This document shows, piece by piece, positions 43,299-52,767 of a stretch of 64,000 nt of DNA. The notes beneath the pieces were generated by a model. It ran no database searches. It was not told the DNA's origin and was given only the letters and a program-made list of their open reading frames with translations. Origin of the DNA: Gemmatimonadota bacterium. GTDB lineage: Bacteria > Gemmatimonadota > Gemmatimonadetes > Longimicrobiales > Gaopeijiaceae. Each line of letters opens with the position of its first letter. Position 1 is the first letter of the stretch. A program made the translations under genes and the position numbers. The stretch lies in assembly GCA_007121455.1 (NCBI GenBank), contig SKKN01000057.1:1-64000 (forward strand). The letters are read 5' to 3'.

Positions 43299-44366
43299 TC
43301 ATTCGCCGATCTGCGCGAGGGCGTTGCCCCGGAGCTGACCGCACGCGGCGTCGATGTCACGTCCCCGCGGCTCCCGAACCGCCACCTCCACCCCACGCTC
43401 CTCCAGTGTGGCCCGAAAGCTCTCGATGCGCTCCGGAAGGCTCGGCTTCCAGTCCCTGTACGGGATCGGATTGTATGGGATCAAGTTCACGAATGCGCGG
43501 AGCTCACCCGCGAGCTCGGCGAGAGCGGGGGCGAGCTCGGGCCCGTCGTTGACGTCTCGAATCATCGTATACTCGAATGTGATCCGCCGGCCTCCCGCGG
43601 CATCGAATGCACGGAGTGCGTCCATGAGCTCGGGAAGCGGGTAGCGCTTTTCCAGCGGGATGAGCTCCCGCCGAAGCTCTGACTCCGGGGCGTGGAGCGA
43701 GAGAGCCAGCCCAAACTGCTCGGACCGCTTCGCCAGTTCCAGGATTCCGGGGACGACACCGACCGTCGAGACCGTGATCCTCCGGGCGCCGAGCCCAAAG
43801 CCCCGGTTCAGGATGGTGAGCGAAGGATGGACGGAGGCCCGGTTCGCGAGCGGCTCGCCCATTCCCATGTATACGACATTCGTGATGGGGCCGTATTCGT
43901 GCTCTCGCGCCCACCGAAGGGAGGCCCGGTACTGGGCGGTGATCTCTCCGGCGGTGAGCTGCCGGTCGAAGCCTGCCCATCCTGTCGCGCAGAAGGTGCA
44001 CCCCATCGCGCATCCGGCTTGCGAGGAGAGGCAGAGCGTGAGGCGGGACCCGGAGGGGATCAGGACGGACTCCACCAACTCGCCGTCCTGGAGCTTCCAG
44101 AGATGCTTGACGGTCCCGTCATTCGACCGTGAGGTGCGGTCCGCTTCCGGCTCCTGGAGGAGGAAAGCCTCTTCCAGCGCCTCGCGTGCAGGGACGGGAA
44201 TGTTGGTCATCTCGGAGAAATGGCGCACGTCGGATCGATAGATCCAGCGAGCCACTTGGTCCGCTCGATACCTCGGCTCGTCCCGCTCTTCGAAATGTGC
44301 TGCGAGCCGACGCTTCAGCTCCTCCGGCTCCATGCCCAGTACGTCGGGGCGCGGATCCTCTCCCAC
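43299..44366 (-). CDS. rlmN: 23S rRNA/tRNA adenine-C2 methyltransferase
   Basis: A radical-SAM enzyme that methylates C2 of A2503 in 23S rRNA and A37 in some tRNAs. The cluster motif is CAMGCTFC (about residues 118-125) after SSQAG; the N-terminal YRADQVARWIY fits RlmN; the C-terminal methyl-carrier Cys is in DIDAACGQLRG (about 343). 355 residues. The GTG at 44366 follows AAGGAGG by four bases. It converges with lepB (7 nt apart) and diverges from aspS. Confidence 0.94.
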   Translation of the reverse strand: MGEDPRPDVLGMEPEELKRRLAAHFEERDEPRYRADQVARWIYRSDVRHFSEMTNIPVPAREALEEAFLLQEPEADRTSRSNDGTVKHLWKLQDGELVESVLIPSGSRLTLCLSSQAGCAMGCTFCATGWAGFDRQLTAGEITAQYRASLRWAREHEYGPITNVVYMGMGEPLANRASVHPSLTILNRGFGLGARRITVSTVGVVPGILELAKRSEQFGLALSLHAPESELRRELIPLEKRYPLPELMDALRAFDAAGGRRITFEYTMIRDVNDGPELAPALAELAGELRAFVNLIPYNPIPYRDWKPSLPERIESFRATLEERGVEVAVREPRGRDIDAACGQLRGNALAQIGE

Positions 44367-44689
44367 ATGACCTCCTTGGTTGCGGCTTGTCGAAGGACCG
44401 CATCTTTCTTGAATGGGGTAATTGTCAGGGTTAACTTAGCCAGGTTCGCCTTCGACCGGAACGCGAGGGGGGCCTGCTCGGGCGCCGGTGCGACGCGCCG
44501 ACGGGAGTCGGGGCTTTCGAGCCGGCTTGGGGCCGGGTGGTTTCGTGTCGAGGAGAACCCTCCCGTCCGCTCTCCCCATTCCGGGGTTCGTCCGGTACCT
44601 GTTCGCCCTTTGGATTACTCGGTTCGACCGTTCCCGCGATCCGCGGGACGCGGCGATGGAATGAAAAGAAAACCCATACGGAGTGGAGA
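44367..44689. other. Region between rlmN and aspS
   Basis: A 323-base gap with an AT-rich part near 44401-44445 that holds a likely promoter for aspS, then a GC-rich leader of about 245 nt. The leader has a stem TCCCGCG/CGCGGGA around ATC near 44630 and a 10-codon ORF (ATG 44661 to TGA 44693, MKRKPIRSGD) whose stop overlaps the aspS TTG. I see no T-box or other known riboswitch. Confidence 0.4.
44409..44437 (+). promoter_or_regulatory. Candidate promoter of aspS
   Basis: TTGAAT (44409-44414), 17 bases, TAACTT (44432-44437) in a locally AT-rich stretch; it implies a leader of about 245 nt before aspS. Confidence 0.45.
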
Positions 44690-46567
44690 TTGACTGAAGC
44701 TACGAAGACACGGAGCGGGCCGGAAGGTCCTCGGGTCGGCGAGAGGAGTCTGGAGGACGGGCGGACGTCCTTCCGGAATCGGATGGTGGGAAGCCTCCGA
44801 AAGGGGAACAAAGGGGAGGAGGTCATGCTCTCCGGATGGGTCCATCGTCGGAGGGATCTGGGAGGGCTCGTCTTCGTGGATCTCCGGGACCGTACGGGTC
44901 TGCTTCAGCTCTCGTTCGGGCCCGAGGACACGGATGAGCAGTCGCTCGCGGCCGCTCACCGGCTCGGCAGCGAGGACGTCATTCAGGTCGAAGGGGAGGT
45001 CGTGCTCCGGCCCCCGGAAGCTCGGAACTCCGAGCTCGCAACGGGCGATGTCGAAGTCCGGGTGCGTCGCCTCACTGTCCTGAACGGGGCTCGAACCCCG
45101 GCGATCCCGGTGCATCTCGGACAGGGCGAGGAGCTGCCGTCGGAGGAGCTTCGCCTTCGCAACCGACATCTGGATCTGAGGCGGACCAAGCTCCGTGACA
45201 ATCTGGAGCTTCGCCACCGGCTCGTGCTGGCCGTTCGGAACTACCTCGATCGGGAAGGCTTTCTGGAGATCGAGACACCGATCCTAACAAGGCCCACTCC
45301 AGAGGGGGCGAGGGACTACATTGTGCCCAGCCGGGTGCACCCCGGCGAGTTCTATGCTCTCCCGCAGAGCCCTCAAATCTACAAGCAGATCCTCATGGCC
45401 GCCGGCTACGATCGCTATTTCCAGATCGCCCGCTGCTTCCGGGACGAGGACTTGAGGGCGGACCGTCAGCCCGAGTTCACCCAGATCGATGTGGAGGCTT
45501 CCTTCGTGGAGCCGGACGACATCTTCGCCTGGATCGAGGGTTTGGTGGAAGTGCTCTGCGAGGCCGGAGGACTCGAGGGTCCGGACTCTTTTTCTCGGGT
45601 GACGTACGCCGAGGCGTTGGAGCGATTCGGCACCGATCGGCCCGACCTCCGTTTCGACCTGACGATCGAGGATTGGACGTCCGCGCTCGGCGACTCGGAG
45701 TCCCGGATCCTTCGAGGGGCCGTGGAGGGCGGAGGTCGCATCCGTGGGGTTCGTGTACCGGCGGGTGCTGAACTGTCGCGACGTCAGATCGAGGAACTCG
45801 AGGGGCTCGCGAAGGCGGAAGGTGCTCCAGGGCTCCTCTGGCTCAAGCGGAGCTCGGGGGAGGCGACGGGGCCCCTTGCACGATTCCTCCCCGAGAGCGG
45901 TCTCGGGAGAATAGGTGTCGAGGACGGGGACCTCGCGCTCGTTGCTGCTGGCGAGGACCGCGTGACCGGCCCTGCGCTCGGCGCGGTCCTCGCACCGGCC
46001 GGCCGGCTGACGAGGAGGCCCCAGGTGAGGCAACACGCCTGGCTCTGGGTGACCGACTTCCCCCTCTTCCACGAGGATGAGGGAACCGGCGCGCTGGTGC
46101 CCGGGCACCACCCGTTCGTCCTCCCCCACCCCGAGGACCTGGATCGGCTGGAAGAAGACCCTCTGGCGGTCCGGAGTCTTGCGTACGATCTGGTGTACAA
46201 CGGCGCAGAACTCGGTTCCGGAAGCATCAGAATCCATGACCCCGAGCTTCAGCGTACGATCCTGAACGCCCTCGGTCTTCAGGGAGAGGAGATCGACCGG
46301 AAGTTCGGCTTCCTGCTGGAGGCGCTGGGGTCGGGTGCACCTCCTCATGGCGGGATCGCTCTCGGGGTGGACCGGATCGCCAAGGATTTTGTAGGTGCCT
46401 CGAGCCTTCGGGACGTGATCGCCTTTCCGAAGACGACTGCAGCCCGGGCACTCTTCGAAGGCGCACCCGCTCCCGTGACCTCGGGAGAGCTGGAGGCGCT
46501 GCAGCTGGAATCCCGCGGACATCGGGCGGCCGGCGGGGACGATCCAGCTTCCGCCGGCTCCGCGTAA
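44690..46567 (+). CDS. aspS: Aspartyl-tRNA synthetase
   Basis: Charges tRNA-Asp (or tRNA-Asp/Asn). An OB-fold anticodon domain starts near residue 40 (SGWVHRRRDLGGLVFVDLRDR). Class II motifs follow: EIETPILTRPTPEGARDY (motif 1), RCFRDEDLRADRQPEFTQID (motif 2) and GIALGVDRI (motif 3). The bacterial GAD insertion lies between motifs 2 and 3. The start is read as TTG 44690 with GGAG six bases before; upstream open frame to 44537 has no family likeness. The last 25 residues are a tail rich in Gly/Ala. It precedes phoH by 16 nt. Confidence 0.93.
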   Translation: MTEATKTRSGPEGPRVGERSLEDGRTSFRNRMVGSLRKGNKGEEVMLSGWVHRRRDLGGLVFVDLRDRTGLLQLSFGPEDTDEQSLAAAHRLGSEDVIQVEGEVVLRPPEARNSELATGDVEVRVRRLTVLNGARTPAIPVHLGQGEELPSEELRLRNRHLDLRRTKLRDNLELRHRLVLAVRNYLDREGFLEIETPILTRPTPEGARDYIVPSRVHPGEFYALPQSPQIYKQILMAAGYDRYFQIARCFRDEDLRADRQPEFTQIDVEASFVEPDDIFAWIEGLVEVLCEAGGLEGPDSFSRVTYAEALERFGTDRPDLRFDLTIEDWTSALGDSESRILRGAVEGGGRIRGVRVPAGAELSRRQIEELEGLAKAEGAPGLLWLKRSSGEATGPLARFLPESGLGRIGVEDGDLALVAAGEDRVTGPALGAVLAPAGRLTRRPQVRQHAWLWVTDFPLFHEDEGTGALVPGHHPFVLPHPEDLDRLEEDPLAVRSLAYDLVYNGAELGSGSIRIHDPELQRTILNALGLQGEEIDRKFGFLLEALGSGAPPHGGIALGVDRIAKDFVGASSLRDVIAFPKTTAARALFEGAPAPVTSGELEALQLESRGHRAAGGDDPASAGSA

Positions 46568-46583
46568 CGAGGACTGGGAGTAT

Positions 46584-47570
46584 ATGGAAAAAACCGAACG
46601 GCCGATCGTAGAGCACCATCTGGACGCGGAAGGGGCGGACCAGCTGCTCCTTGCCGGAGTCAACGACTCGAACATCCAGGAGCTGGCCCGCCTTTTCGGC
46701 ATTCGCGTGGTGCTGCGAGGCGACCATCTCGTGCTTTCCGGCGAGCTCGAACCGCTGGAGCGAGCCGTTCCGGTGATCCAGCACATCATCGAGTTGTCAC
46801 GGCTTCGAGCGCCGTTCGATGCGAAGGACGTGGCACGCTTCGCCGACGAATTCGAAAGTCGAGGAGGTGTTGCACCGGCCGCCGAGCACGAGGAGACGCG
46901 CATCGCGCTTCCGGGTACCCGCAAGGTGATTGCTCCGAAGTCGGAGGGCCAAGCCCGGTACATGGACGCGATCCAACGGGACGACATCGTCATCTCGATC
47001 GGGCCTGCGGGGACCGGAAAGACCTACCTGGCGGTCGCAACCGCCGTGGACGCTCTCTACAAGAAGCGGGTCCGAAGGATCATCCTCGCGCGCCCGGCTG
47101 TCGAGGCAGGAGAAAATCTCGGCTTTCTTCCCGGAGATCTTCAGGAAAAGGTGGATCCGTACCTTCGCCCGCTGTACGATTCCCTCGAGGACATGATGCC
47201 TTCGGATCGGGTTCAACGGAGCCTCGAGGACCGGACGATCGAGATTGCTCCCCTCGCGTACATGCGCGGCCGGACGCTTTCCGACGCCTTCGTCATCCTG
47301 GATGAGGCGCAGAATGCCACGGCATCCCAGATGAAGATGTTTCTGACGCGGTTGGGGCTGAACTCGAAGGTCGTGATCACGGGGGACAAGACCCAGATCG
47401 ATCTCCCGAGCTCCACGGATTCCGGGCTTCTCCAGGTCGAGCGGATCCTCCAGGAAATCGATGGGATCACCTTCGTCTACCTGGACGCGATGGACGTCAT
47501 TCGGCACCGTCTCGTGAAGGACATCATCCGGGCGTACCGGTTGGCGGACGAGGATGGGGATTCGGTGTGA
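46584..47570 (+). CDS. PhoH-family ATPase (PhoH/PhoL)
   Basis: A 328-residue predicted RNA helicase or RNase-linked ATPase. It has a KH-like N-terminal half (about 1-90) and the PhoH domain with Walker A GPAGTGKTYLA (about residue 140-150) and Walker B FVILDEAQNAT near 236. PhoL/YbeZ proteins work with YbeY in ribosome maturation, and ybeY is two genes downstream, so that partnership is likely. It overlaps the 7TM-HD gene by 4 nt. Confidence 0.9.
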   Translation: MEKTERPIVEHHLDAEGADQLLLAGVNDSNIQELARLFGIRVVLRGDHLVLSGELEPLERAVPVIQHIIELSRLRAPFDAKDVARFADEFESRGGVAPAAEHEETRIALPGTRKVIAPKSEGQARYMDAIQRDDIVISIGPAGTGKTYLAVATAVDALYKKRVRRIILARPAVEAGENLGFLPGDLQEKVDPYLRPLYDSLEDMMPSDRVQRSLEDRTIEIAPLAYMRGRTLSDAFVILDEAQNATASQMKMFLTRLGLNSKVVITGDKTQIDLPSSTDSGLLQVERILQEIDGITFVYLDAMDVIRHRLVKDIIRAYRLADEDGDSV

Positions 47571-49975
47571 GTACCCCACTTCGCTCGGATCCGGACGCAC
47601 CGTCCGTTTTCCAGACCCTCTCGACCCCTCCGGAGAAGGGCTGGCCGGAAGGCCTCCTTCACCACGGGGCGCGATTTCTCGTCTTCGTCCTCCTGGCCGT
47701 GATCGTCACGCTCCTCTTTCCTCCCGTCGCGGGGATGGAGCTCGGGCGGTACGAGGTGGGGATGGTGGTCGACGACGGGGTAATCGCCGAGGTGCCGTTC
47801 GGGGTGCCAAAAACAGAGGAAGACCTGGAGCGGGAGCGGGCGGCCGCCGCGGCTGCCGTTCCCCCCACCTACGAGGAGGTGCCGGACGCAGCCCAGGTCA
47901 TGCGGGAGTCGCTCGGCCGTTTCTTCTCCGCCGTCGACGATGCGGTCGAGGATCCCGATACGGACCGCGAGTTGGCGGGGGTTCTTGCGGATGTGGGACT
48001 TGCTGTCACTCCGGAGCAGAGGGAGCTCCTGCGGGCGAGCGACTCGCGAGACCTCCTGCGAGCAGTCGCGTTGCGGGCGGTCGATGAGGTCCTCCCCATG
48101 GGGGTCATGGACGACGGGGAGCCGGCCGACCCCCAGACGACGACGCGGCTCCAGGTCCGCGCCGAGGATGAACAGCGATACGTCCCGCGAGATTCGGTGC
48201 TCTCCTCCCGTGAGTTCTACGACCGATCCGCCTCCTTTCTTCCGGCCACGGCTTCCGGAGACCTCCACGACCTCTTGAGGCTCGTTCTGATCCGGCACCT
48301 CGAGCCGTCCCTCCGCCACAATCGTGAGGTGACGGAGCGGGATCGTTCCGCGGCGATGGAGTCCGTGTCGACGGTGCGCACGAACGTGCTGGCCGGTGAG
48401 GCGATCGTGCGCGCGAACCAGCAGGTGAGTCAATCCGATCTCGAGCGCCTCGTCGCCTATGAGGAGGAGCTCATCGCTCAGGGGCTTCTCGAGCCGCAAG
48501 CGAGGGACTTCGTCCCATTCGTGGGGAACTTCCTCCTCAATCTCCTCATCCTGGGGATCTTCGGGCTTCTCCTCTTTTTCTTCAGGCCGGAGGTCTATCG
48601 TGATTTCCGGTGGGTGCTGCTGCAGGCGATCCTCGTGTTGGCCTACGCTGGAGCGGCGGCCATCATCTTCCGGAACGATCTTCCGGTCGAGCTGCTTCCC
48701 GTCGCGTTTGTCGCCCTCGCCCTCGCGGTGCTGTGGGACGGACGGATCGCGCTCTTCCTCACACTGGTGCTCGCGGCCCTCACCGGAGTTCAGCCACCCT
48801 TCCAGGGCGTCGAGGCATGGGTTCCCGTGCTGGTCGGAGGGTCGGCCGCAGCGTTGAGCGTCCGCGTCGTGCGGCGGCGGGCGCAGACGTGGGTGTTCAT
48901 CGCATTGATCATGATCGCGTACGCCGGTGCCCTGCTCGCTCTCGGTCTCATCGAGAATGCGGACGCCAGGACGATTGCGTTCTCGATGAGCTGGGCCGGC
49001 ATGAACACCGTGGTGAGCGCGATTCTCGCAATGGGCTTCCTGCCCGTCTTCGAATGGTTCACGCGGATCACGACGGATCAGACGCTCCTCGAGTGGGCCG
49101 ATCCCAATCGCAGATTACTCAAGCGGTTGGCGCTCGAGGCGCCGGGGACCTACGCGCATACGATCAACGTGGCGAACCTCTGTGAAGCGGCCGCCACGGC
49201 CATCGGTGCGAACGAGCTTCTCTCGAGAGTCGGGATCTACTATCACGACGTTGGGAAGATGCTCAAGCCTCAATACTTCATCGAGAACCAGCCGGGTGGG
49301 CGGAATCCGCACGACAAGCTGAAGCCTGCGACATCGGCGGCGATCGTGAGGGAGCATGTCACGGAAGGCCTCCGGCTCGCTCAGGAAGCGAAGCTGCCCG
49401 ATGTGCTTGCCGCCTTCATCGTGGAGCACCATGGGACGCAGGAGATTTCGTACTTCCTCGGCCGAGCACGGGCCGAGGGCGGGGAGGAGCCGGCGAACCC
49501 CGAGCTGTTCCGCTATCCGGGTCCCAAGCCTCGGTCACGGGAAACCGCGATTGCGATGCTCGCCGACTCCGTGGAATCCGCGACCCGTTCCCTGCAGGAT
49601 CCGACACGTGAACGGATCCGACACCTGATCGATGAGCTCGTGGACCGGAAGATTCGGGATGGCCAGCTCGACGACGCCCCGCTGACCCTTGGCGAGATTA
49701 CCGTGATCAAGGATCAGTTCGACAAGGTCTTGGCGGGGATGTACCACCACCGGATCGACTATCCGGAGACGAAGCATCTGACGGACGCACCCGGAGGCGA
49801 GGACGTTTCGGAGGAGGGCTCTGTCGCCGCGGTGGAGCGGGAAGGGAGCGGGTCGGGTGAGACCGAGCAGGAGGGTGCCGATCCCGAGATCGAGCGAGCC
49901 GACGAGCAATCTCGCGATCAGGCGGTGCCCGAGGGGACGATCGGGCGAAGAAATCTGCCGGGAGGACGCGGATGA
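47567..49975 (+). CDS. 7TM-HD phosphodiesterase (PgpH-like)
   Basis: An 802-residue membrane protein with an N-terminal helix (about 30-50), a large extracytoplasmic 7TMR-HDED domain (about 60-320), seven membrane helices (about 325-500) and a cytoplasmic HD domain (about 505-720). The HD residues are present: TYAHTINVANL, YYHDVGKM, VREHVTEGL, VEHHGT and MLADSVE. Listeria PgpH of this family degrades cyclic di-AMP. It lies between phoH and ybeY as in many bacteria. The C-terminal 60 residues are an acidic tail. Confidence 0.9.
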   Translation: MSTPLRSDPDAPSVFQTLSTPPEKGWPEGLLHHGARFLVFVLLAVIVTLLFPPVAGMELGRYEVGMVVDDGVIAEVPFGVPKTEEDLERERAAAAAAVPPTYEEVPDAAQVMRESLGRFFSAVDDAVEDPDTDRELAGVLADVGLAVTPEQRELLRASDSRDLLRAVALRAVDEVLPMGVMDDGEPADPQTTTRLQVRAEDEQRYVPRDSVLSSREFYDRSASFLPATASGDLHDLLRLVLIRHLEPSLRHNREVTERDRSAAMESVSTVRTNVLAGEAIVRANQQVSQSDLERLVAYEEELIAQGLLEPQARDFVPFVGNFLLNLLILGIFGLLLFFFRPEVYRDFRWVLLQAILVLAYAGAAAIIFRNDLPVELLPVAFVALALAVLWDGRIALFLTLVLAALTGVQPPFQGVEAWVPVLVGGSAAALSVRVVRRRAQTWVFIALIMIAYAGALLALGLIENADARTIAFSMSWAGMNTVVSAILAMGFLPVFEWFTRITTDQTLLEWADPNRRLLKRLALEAPGTYAHTINVANLCEAAATAIGANELLSRVGIYYHDVGKMLKPQYFIENQPGGRNPHDKLKPATSAAIVREHVTEGLRLAQEAKLPDVLAAFIVEHHGTQEISYFLGRARAEGGEEPANPELFRYPGPKPRSRETAIAMLADSVESATRSLQDPTRERIRHLIDELVDRKIRDGQLDDAPLTLGEITVIKDQFDKVLAGMYHHRIDYPETKHLTDAPGGEDVSEEGSVAAVEREGSGSGETEQEGADPEIERADEQSRDQAVPEGTIGRRNLPGGRG

Positions 49976-50430
49976 CCGGGACGGTCGATCCGGCCGGCAT
50001 TGCGATCCACCTCAATACGCCGGCGAGGGGTTGGGAGGACCAGGTTCCCGCAGAGGAGATCCGGAGGGGGGTGGAGTTGGTCCTCCGAGAGGAGGAAGTG
50101 CGTGAGGGGGAGGTCTCGATCACCTTCGTGGATTCGAAGACGATCGAGGAGATGAACCGGCGATACCTCGGCCACGCCTGGGCGACGGATGTCCTTTCCT
50201 TCCCGCTGAACGACCCTGGAACGCCGCTTCTCGGCGACATCTACATCGGGATCGAGGTGGCGGACCGACAGGCTGCTGAGCTCGGAGTTTCCCTTTCGGA
50301 AGAGCTGGTTCGTCTCGCGGTGCACTCGGCGCTCCACCTCACCGGATACGACCATCCCGAAGGGGAGGGCCGCGCGGAAAGCAAGCTCTTCCAGAAACAG
50401 GAATCCGTGGTGCGTCGGATCACTGGATGA
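49972..50430 (+). CDS. ybeY: YbeY endoribonuclease / rRNA maturation factor
   Basis: A 152-residue metal-dependent RNase that processes 16S rRNA ends. The zinc motif HSALHLTGYDHPEGEG (H-x3-H-x5-H, about 118-133) is intact, and the substrate-side motif RRYLGHAWATDVLSFPL (about 63-79) is conserved. Overlaps of 4 nt on both sides couple it to the 7TM-HD gene and to ubiB. Confidence 0.93.
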   Translation: MTGTVDPAGIAIHLNTPARGWEDQVPAEEIRRGVELVLREEEVREGEVSITFVDSKTIEEMNRRYLGHAWATDVLSFPLNDPGTPLLGDIYIGIEVADRQAAELGVSLSEELVRLAVHSALHLTGYDHPEGEGRAESKLFQKQESVVRRITG

Positions 50431-52076
50431 CGCGGCTGACCCGGACGACACGTGTCTTCGCCCGCCTTTTCCCTTTCCTGCTCGCATTTCTGCGTGATCG
50501 AAAGCGCTGGGTCGTACTCGGGCGTGGAGCGCGGCGGCGGCCGGAAGCCCACGCGGTGAGAGCGGAGCGCCTCACGTCGACCCTGGCAGCGCTGGGTCCA
50601 ACCTTCATCAAGTTGGCTCAGATGCTGAGCGCTCGGGCGGACATTTTTCCGGAGCCCTATCTTTCCGCAGTCAGCAGGCTGCAGGATCAGGTGCCGCCTC
50701 ACCCCTCGAATCAGATCCGTGCGCTCATCGAGGATGAGCTCGGCCGACCGGTGGGTGACGTCTTCGAGACCTTCCACGAGCCACCCATCGCCGCCGCAAG
50801 TCTCGGGCAGGTCCACCGGGCCCGCATCGGGGACCGGGAGGTGGTGGTCAAGGTCCTTCGCCCTGGGGTGGAGGAAGCCATCGCGCTCGATCTCGATATC
50901 TCCTTCCGCATCCTCTTCTGGTTGAACATCCTCTTTCCCAACCACCATATCCGCGCTTTGACGAACGTGGTGCGCGAATTCTCCGTGCGCATCGGCGAGG
51001 AGATGGATCTTCGCGTTGAAGCGGAAAACATGGAGCGGTTCCAGCGGTATTTCCGCGACGATCCGGCCGTGGACGCGCCCGAGGTCGTTCGGGAGCACAC
51101 CCGTCGCCGGGTCCTCGTGATGGAGTACCTCGAGGGCACGAAGGTCGATCGGCTTCAGGAACGATTCGAGTCGGGGGACTTGAAGTTCGAGGAGGTGATG
51201 GAACGTCTGACCAGCCTCTACCTGAGGATGATGATGGTGGATGGGTTCCTCCACGCCGACCCCCATCCGGGAAACCTCCTGGTGGATCGTGAGGGACGGG
51301 TCGTGGTGCTGGATTGGGGGATGGTGCTTCAGGTTCCTCGTTGGACCCGCGAGGCGATCCTCCGGGTCGCGCTCGCCGTGGAGCGGGACGACCTCGACGG
51401 CATCATCAACGGGATGTACCAGCTCGGAATGATCAGTCCGGAGGTGGCTCGGGGGGACGTGCGGGAGGCGGCTGCCGAGATCCTCGCGATCATGGGCCGC
51501 GCGAGGACGGCCGGACCGCAAAGGGTCCAGGAGGTGATCCGGGAGATTCTGGATACCTTCTACACCTGGCCTCTCGTGCTTCCGCAGGAGCTCGTCTACT
51601 TCTTTCGTGCCGCGGTGCTTCTGGAAGGGATCGGCTTCCGGTATGACCCGAACTTCGATGGACTGGGGCTGATCCGCCGTGTCATCCGGAGCCTGCGGCG
51701 TGAGATTCTCCGCGAGACGTCACGGGAGCCGGTCACGATGGCGAAGGATCTCCTCGGAGAGGTGTCCCAGGCACTCCGGTCCTTCCGCGAGCTCTTGATT
51801 CGAGCCGAGCGCGAGGAGTTTCGCGTGAGGCTTCACCCGCGGGACGCTCAGGGGCAGGAGCGATTCCTCCACCTTCAGGCGAGGAGGCTCCTCCTTTCGA
51901 TCTTCGCGACTGCGACCGCGGTAATTACGGCGATCCTCTTCATCGCAGTCAGGAGCCCTTTCCTGCTCATCGCCGGCTTCGCGGTCTCCCTCTTTCTCTT
52001 CGTGTTCGTGTTCTTGATTCCGACCCATCTCCTGGAGAACCCCCTCCGCCACGCGCGTGGGATTCGGATGCGGTGA
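50427..52076 (+). CDS. ubiB: ABC1/UbiB-family atypical kinase
   Basis: A 549-residue UbiB-type protein. The KxGQ-like motif is changed to KLAQMLSARADIFP near residue 62-75, and the alanine-rich loop reads AAASLGQVHRARI (about 125). The catalytic segments HADPHPGNLLVDREG and VLDWGM are kept near 278 and 297. Two membrane helices close the protein (about 490-530). UbiB proteins act in ubiquinone or other isoprenoid-linked steps, with ATPase rather than protein-kinase activity. The start shares ATGA with ybeY. Confidence 0.88.
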   Translation: MTRLTRTTRVFARLFPFLLAFLRDRKRWVVLGRGARRRPEAHAVRAERLTSTLAALGPTFIKLAQMLSARADIFPEPYLSAVSRLQDQVPPHPSNQIRALIEDELGRPVGDVFETFHEPPIAAASLGQVHRARIGDREVVVKVLRPGVEEAIALDLDISFRILFWLNILFPNHHIRALTNVVREFSVRIGEEMDLRVEAENMERFQRYFRDDPAVDAPEVVREHTRRRVLVMEYLEGTKVDRLQERFESGDLKFEEVMERLTSLYLRMMMVDGFLHADPHPGNLLVDREGRVVVLDWGMVLQVPRWTREAILRVALAVERDDLDGIINGMYQLGMISPEVARGDVREAAAEILAIMGRARTAGPQRVQEVIREILDTFYTWPLVLPQELVYFFRAAVLLEGIGFRYDPNFDGLGLIRRVIRSLRREILRETSREPVTMAKDLLGEVSQALRSFRELLIRAEREEFRVRLHPRDAQGQERFLHLQARRLLLSIFATATAVITAILFIAVRSPFLLIAGFAVSLFLFVFVFLIPTHLLENPLRHARGIRMR

Positions 52077-52155
52077 ACCTCGGCGGGCCACCTCGGTCGT
52101 GGGATCGGCTGCGCCTCGTCTTGAGCCTTCCCTGCTGGAGATGGTGGGGCGGTCG

Positions 52156-52539
52156 CTACGGGAGCTGATCCGGGATTCGGACGTGAATGCTTCCCCGGGG
52201 CGAGATGAGCGTGGGGCTGGTGGCGAAGGTGCGGCCGCCCTGGAGCTCCACCTGGAAGCCCAACTCGGAGGACCTCCAGCGAACCTGGAACTGCGTCGTT
52301 TCCCCAGCGGCGACGAAGCCGACCCTGTGGCGATCTCCGTTCCACATGGCGTAGATCGTGGCGTCGCCTTCGTAGTCGTTCCGCACCTCGACCGACACCA
52401 TGTCCGGAGTGGTGGCACCGTCGAAGGGGTCCGTTTCCTGGGCGAAGAGCACGCAGCCGGCGAGCAGAAGGATGACGGGCAGGAGGAGCAGGAAGGCTCC
52501 TCGCGGTTCGACACGTTCTCCGTGGGCGCCAATCGTCAC
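52156..52539 (-). CDS. Small hypothetical lipoprotein
   Basis: A 127-residue exported lipoprotein. GTG 52539 lies eight bases after AGGA and begins a short leader, then AFLLLLPVILLLAGC with the lipobox LAGC (Cys about 29). The mature part alternates strands (VSVEVRNDYEGDATIYAMWNG, HRVGFVAAGETTQFQVRW, GSIHVRI), so it is likely a small beta sandwich. I recognise no named family. The longer open frame to 53499 is antisense to meaB. It diverges from meaB. Confidence 0.6.
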   Translation of the reverse strand: MTIGAHGERVEPRGAFLLLLPVILLLAGCVLFAQETDPFDGATTPDMVSVEVRNDYEGDATIYAMWNGDRHRVGFVAAGETTQFQVRWRSSELGFQVELQGGRTFATSPTLISPRGSIHVRIPDQLP

Positions 52540-52560
52540 CGTATCGTTCCTGTTCAAAGG

Positions 52561-52590
52561 TGGGTGTCCATCACACACCCATGATATCAT
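52561..52590. repeat. Hairpin followed by palindrome between lipoprotein gene and meaB
   Basis: TGGGTGT (52561-52567) and ACACCCA (52575-52581) form a 7-bp stem around CCATCAC, and the perfect palindrome ATGATATCAT (52581-52590) begins at its last base. It lies just upstream of the lipoprotein start and 178 nt before meaB. Confidence 0.4.
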
Positions 52591-52767
52591 CTCGGGGTCG
52601 CTTCCGGGAGGAAAGCTCCGCGGCCGCCCTTGGCCCCGGATCGCGGTCGTGACAACTTCAACCGCGCGCTCGCCGGCGATTCGGTCGGCGCGGTGACGGC
52701 GATCTGCTCCGAGGAGCGGCTCTTCCACCATGGATGGGGCCGCCCGAAATCGACCCGCCACACACGG

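Noticed and set aside
44615-44660. tRNA-like GGTTCGA segment before aspS
   Set aside because: A T-loop-like string occurs but there is no matching acceptor stem, anticodon arm or CCA context.
44440-44690. T-box or riboswitch in the aspS leader
   Set aside because: I looked for T-box conserved bases and found none; only a short stem and a 10-codon ORF are visible.
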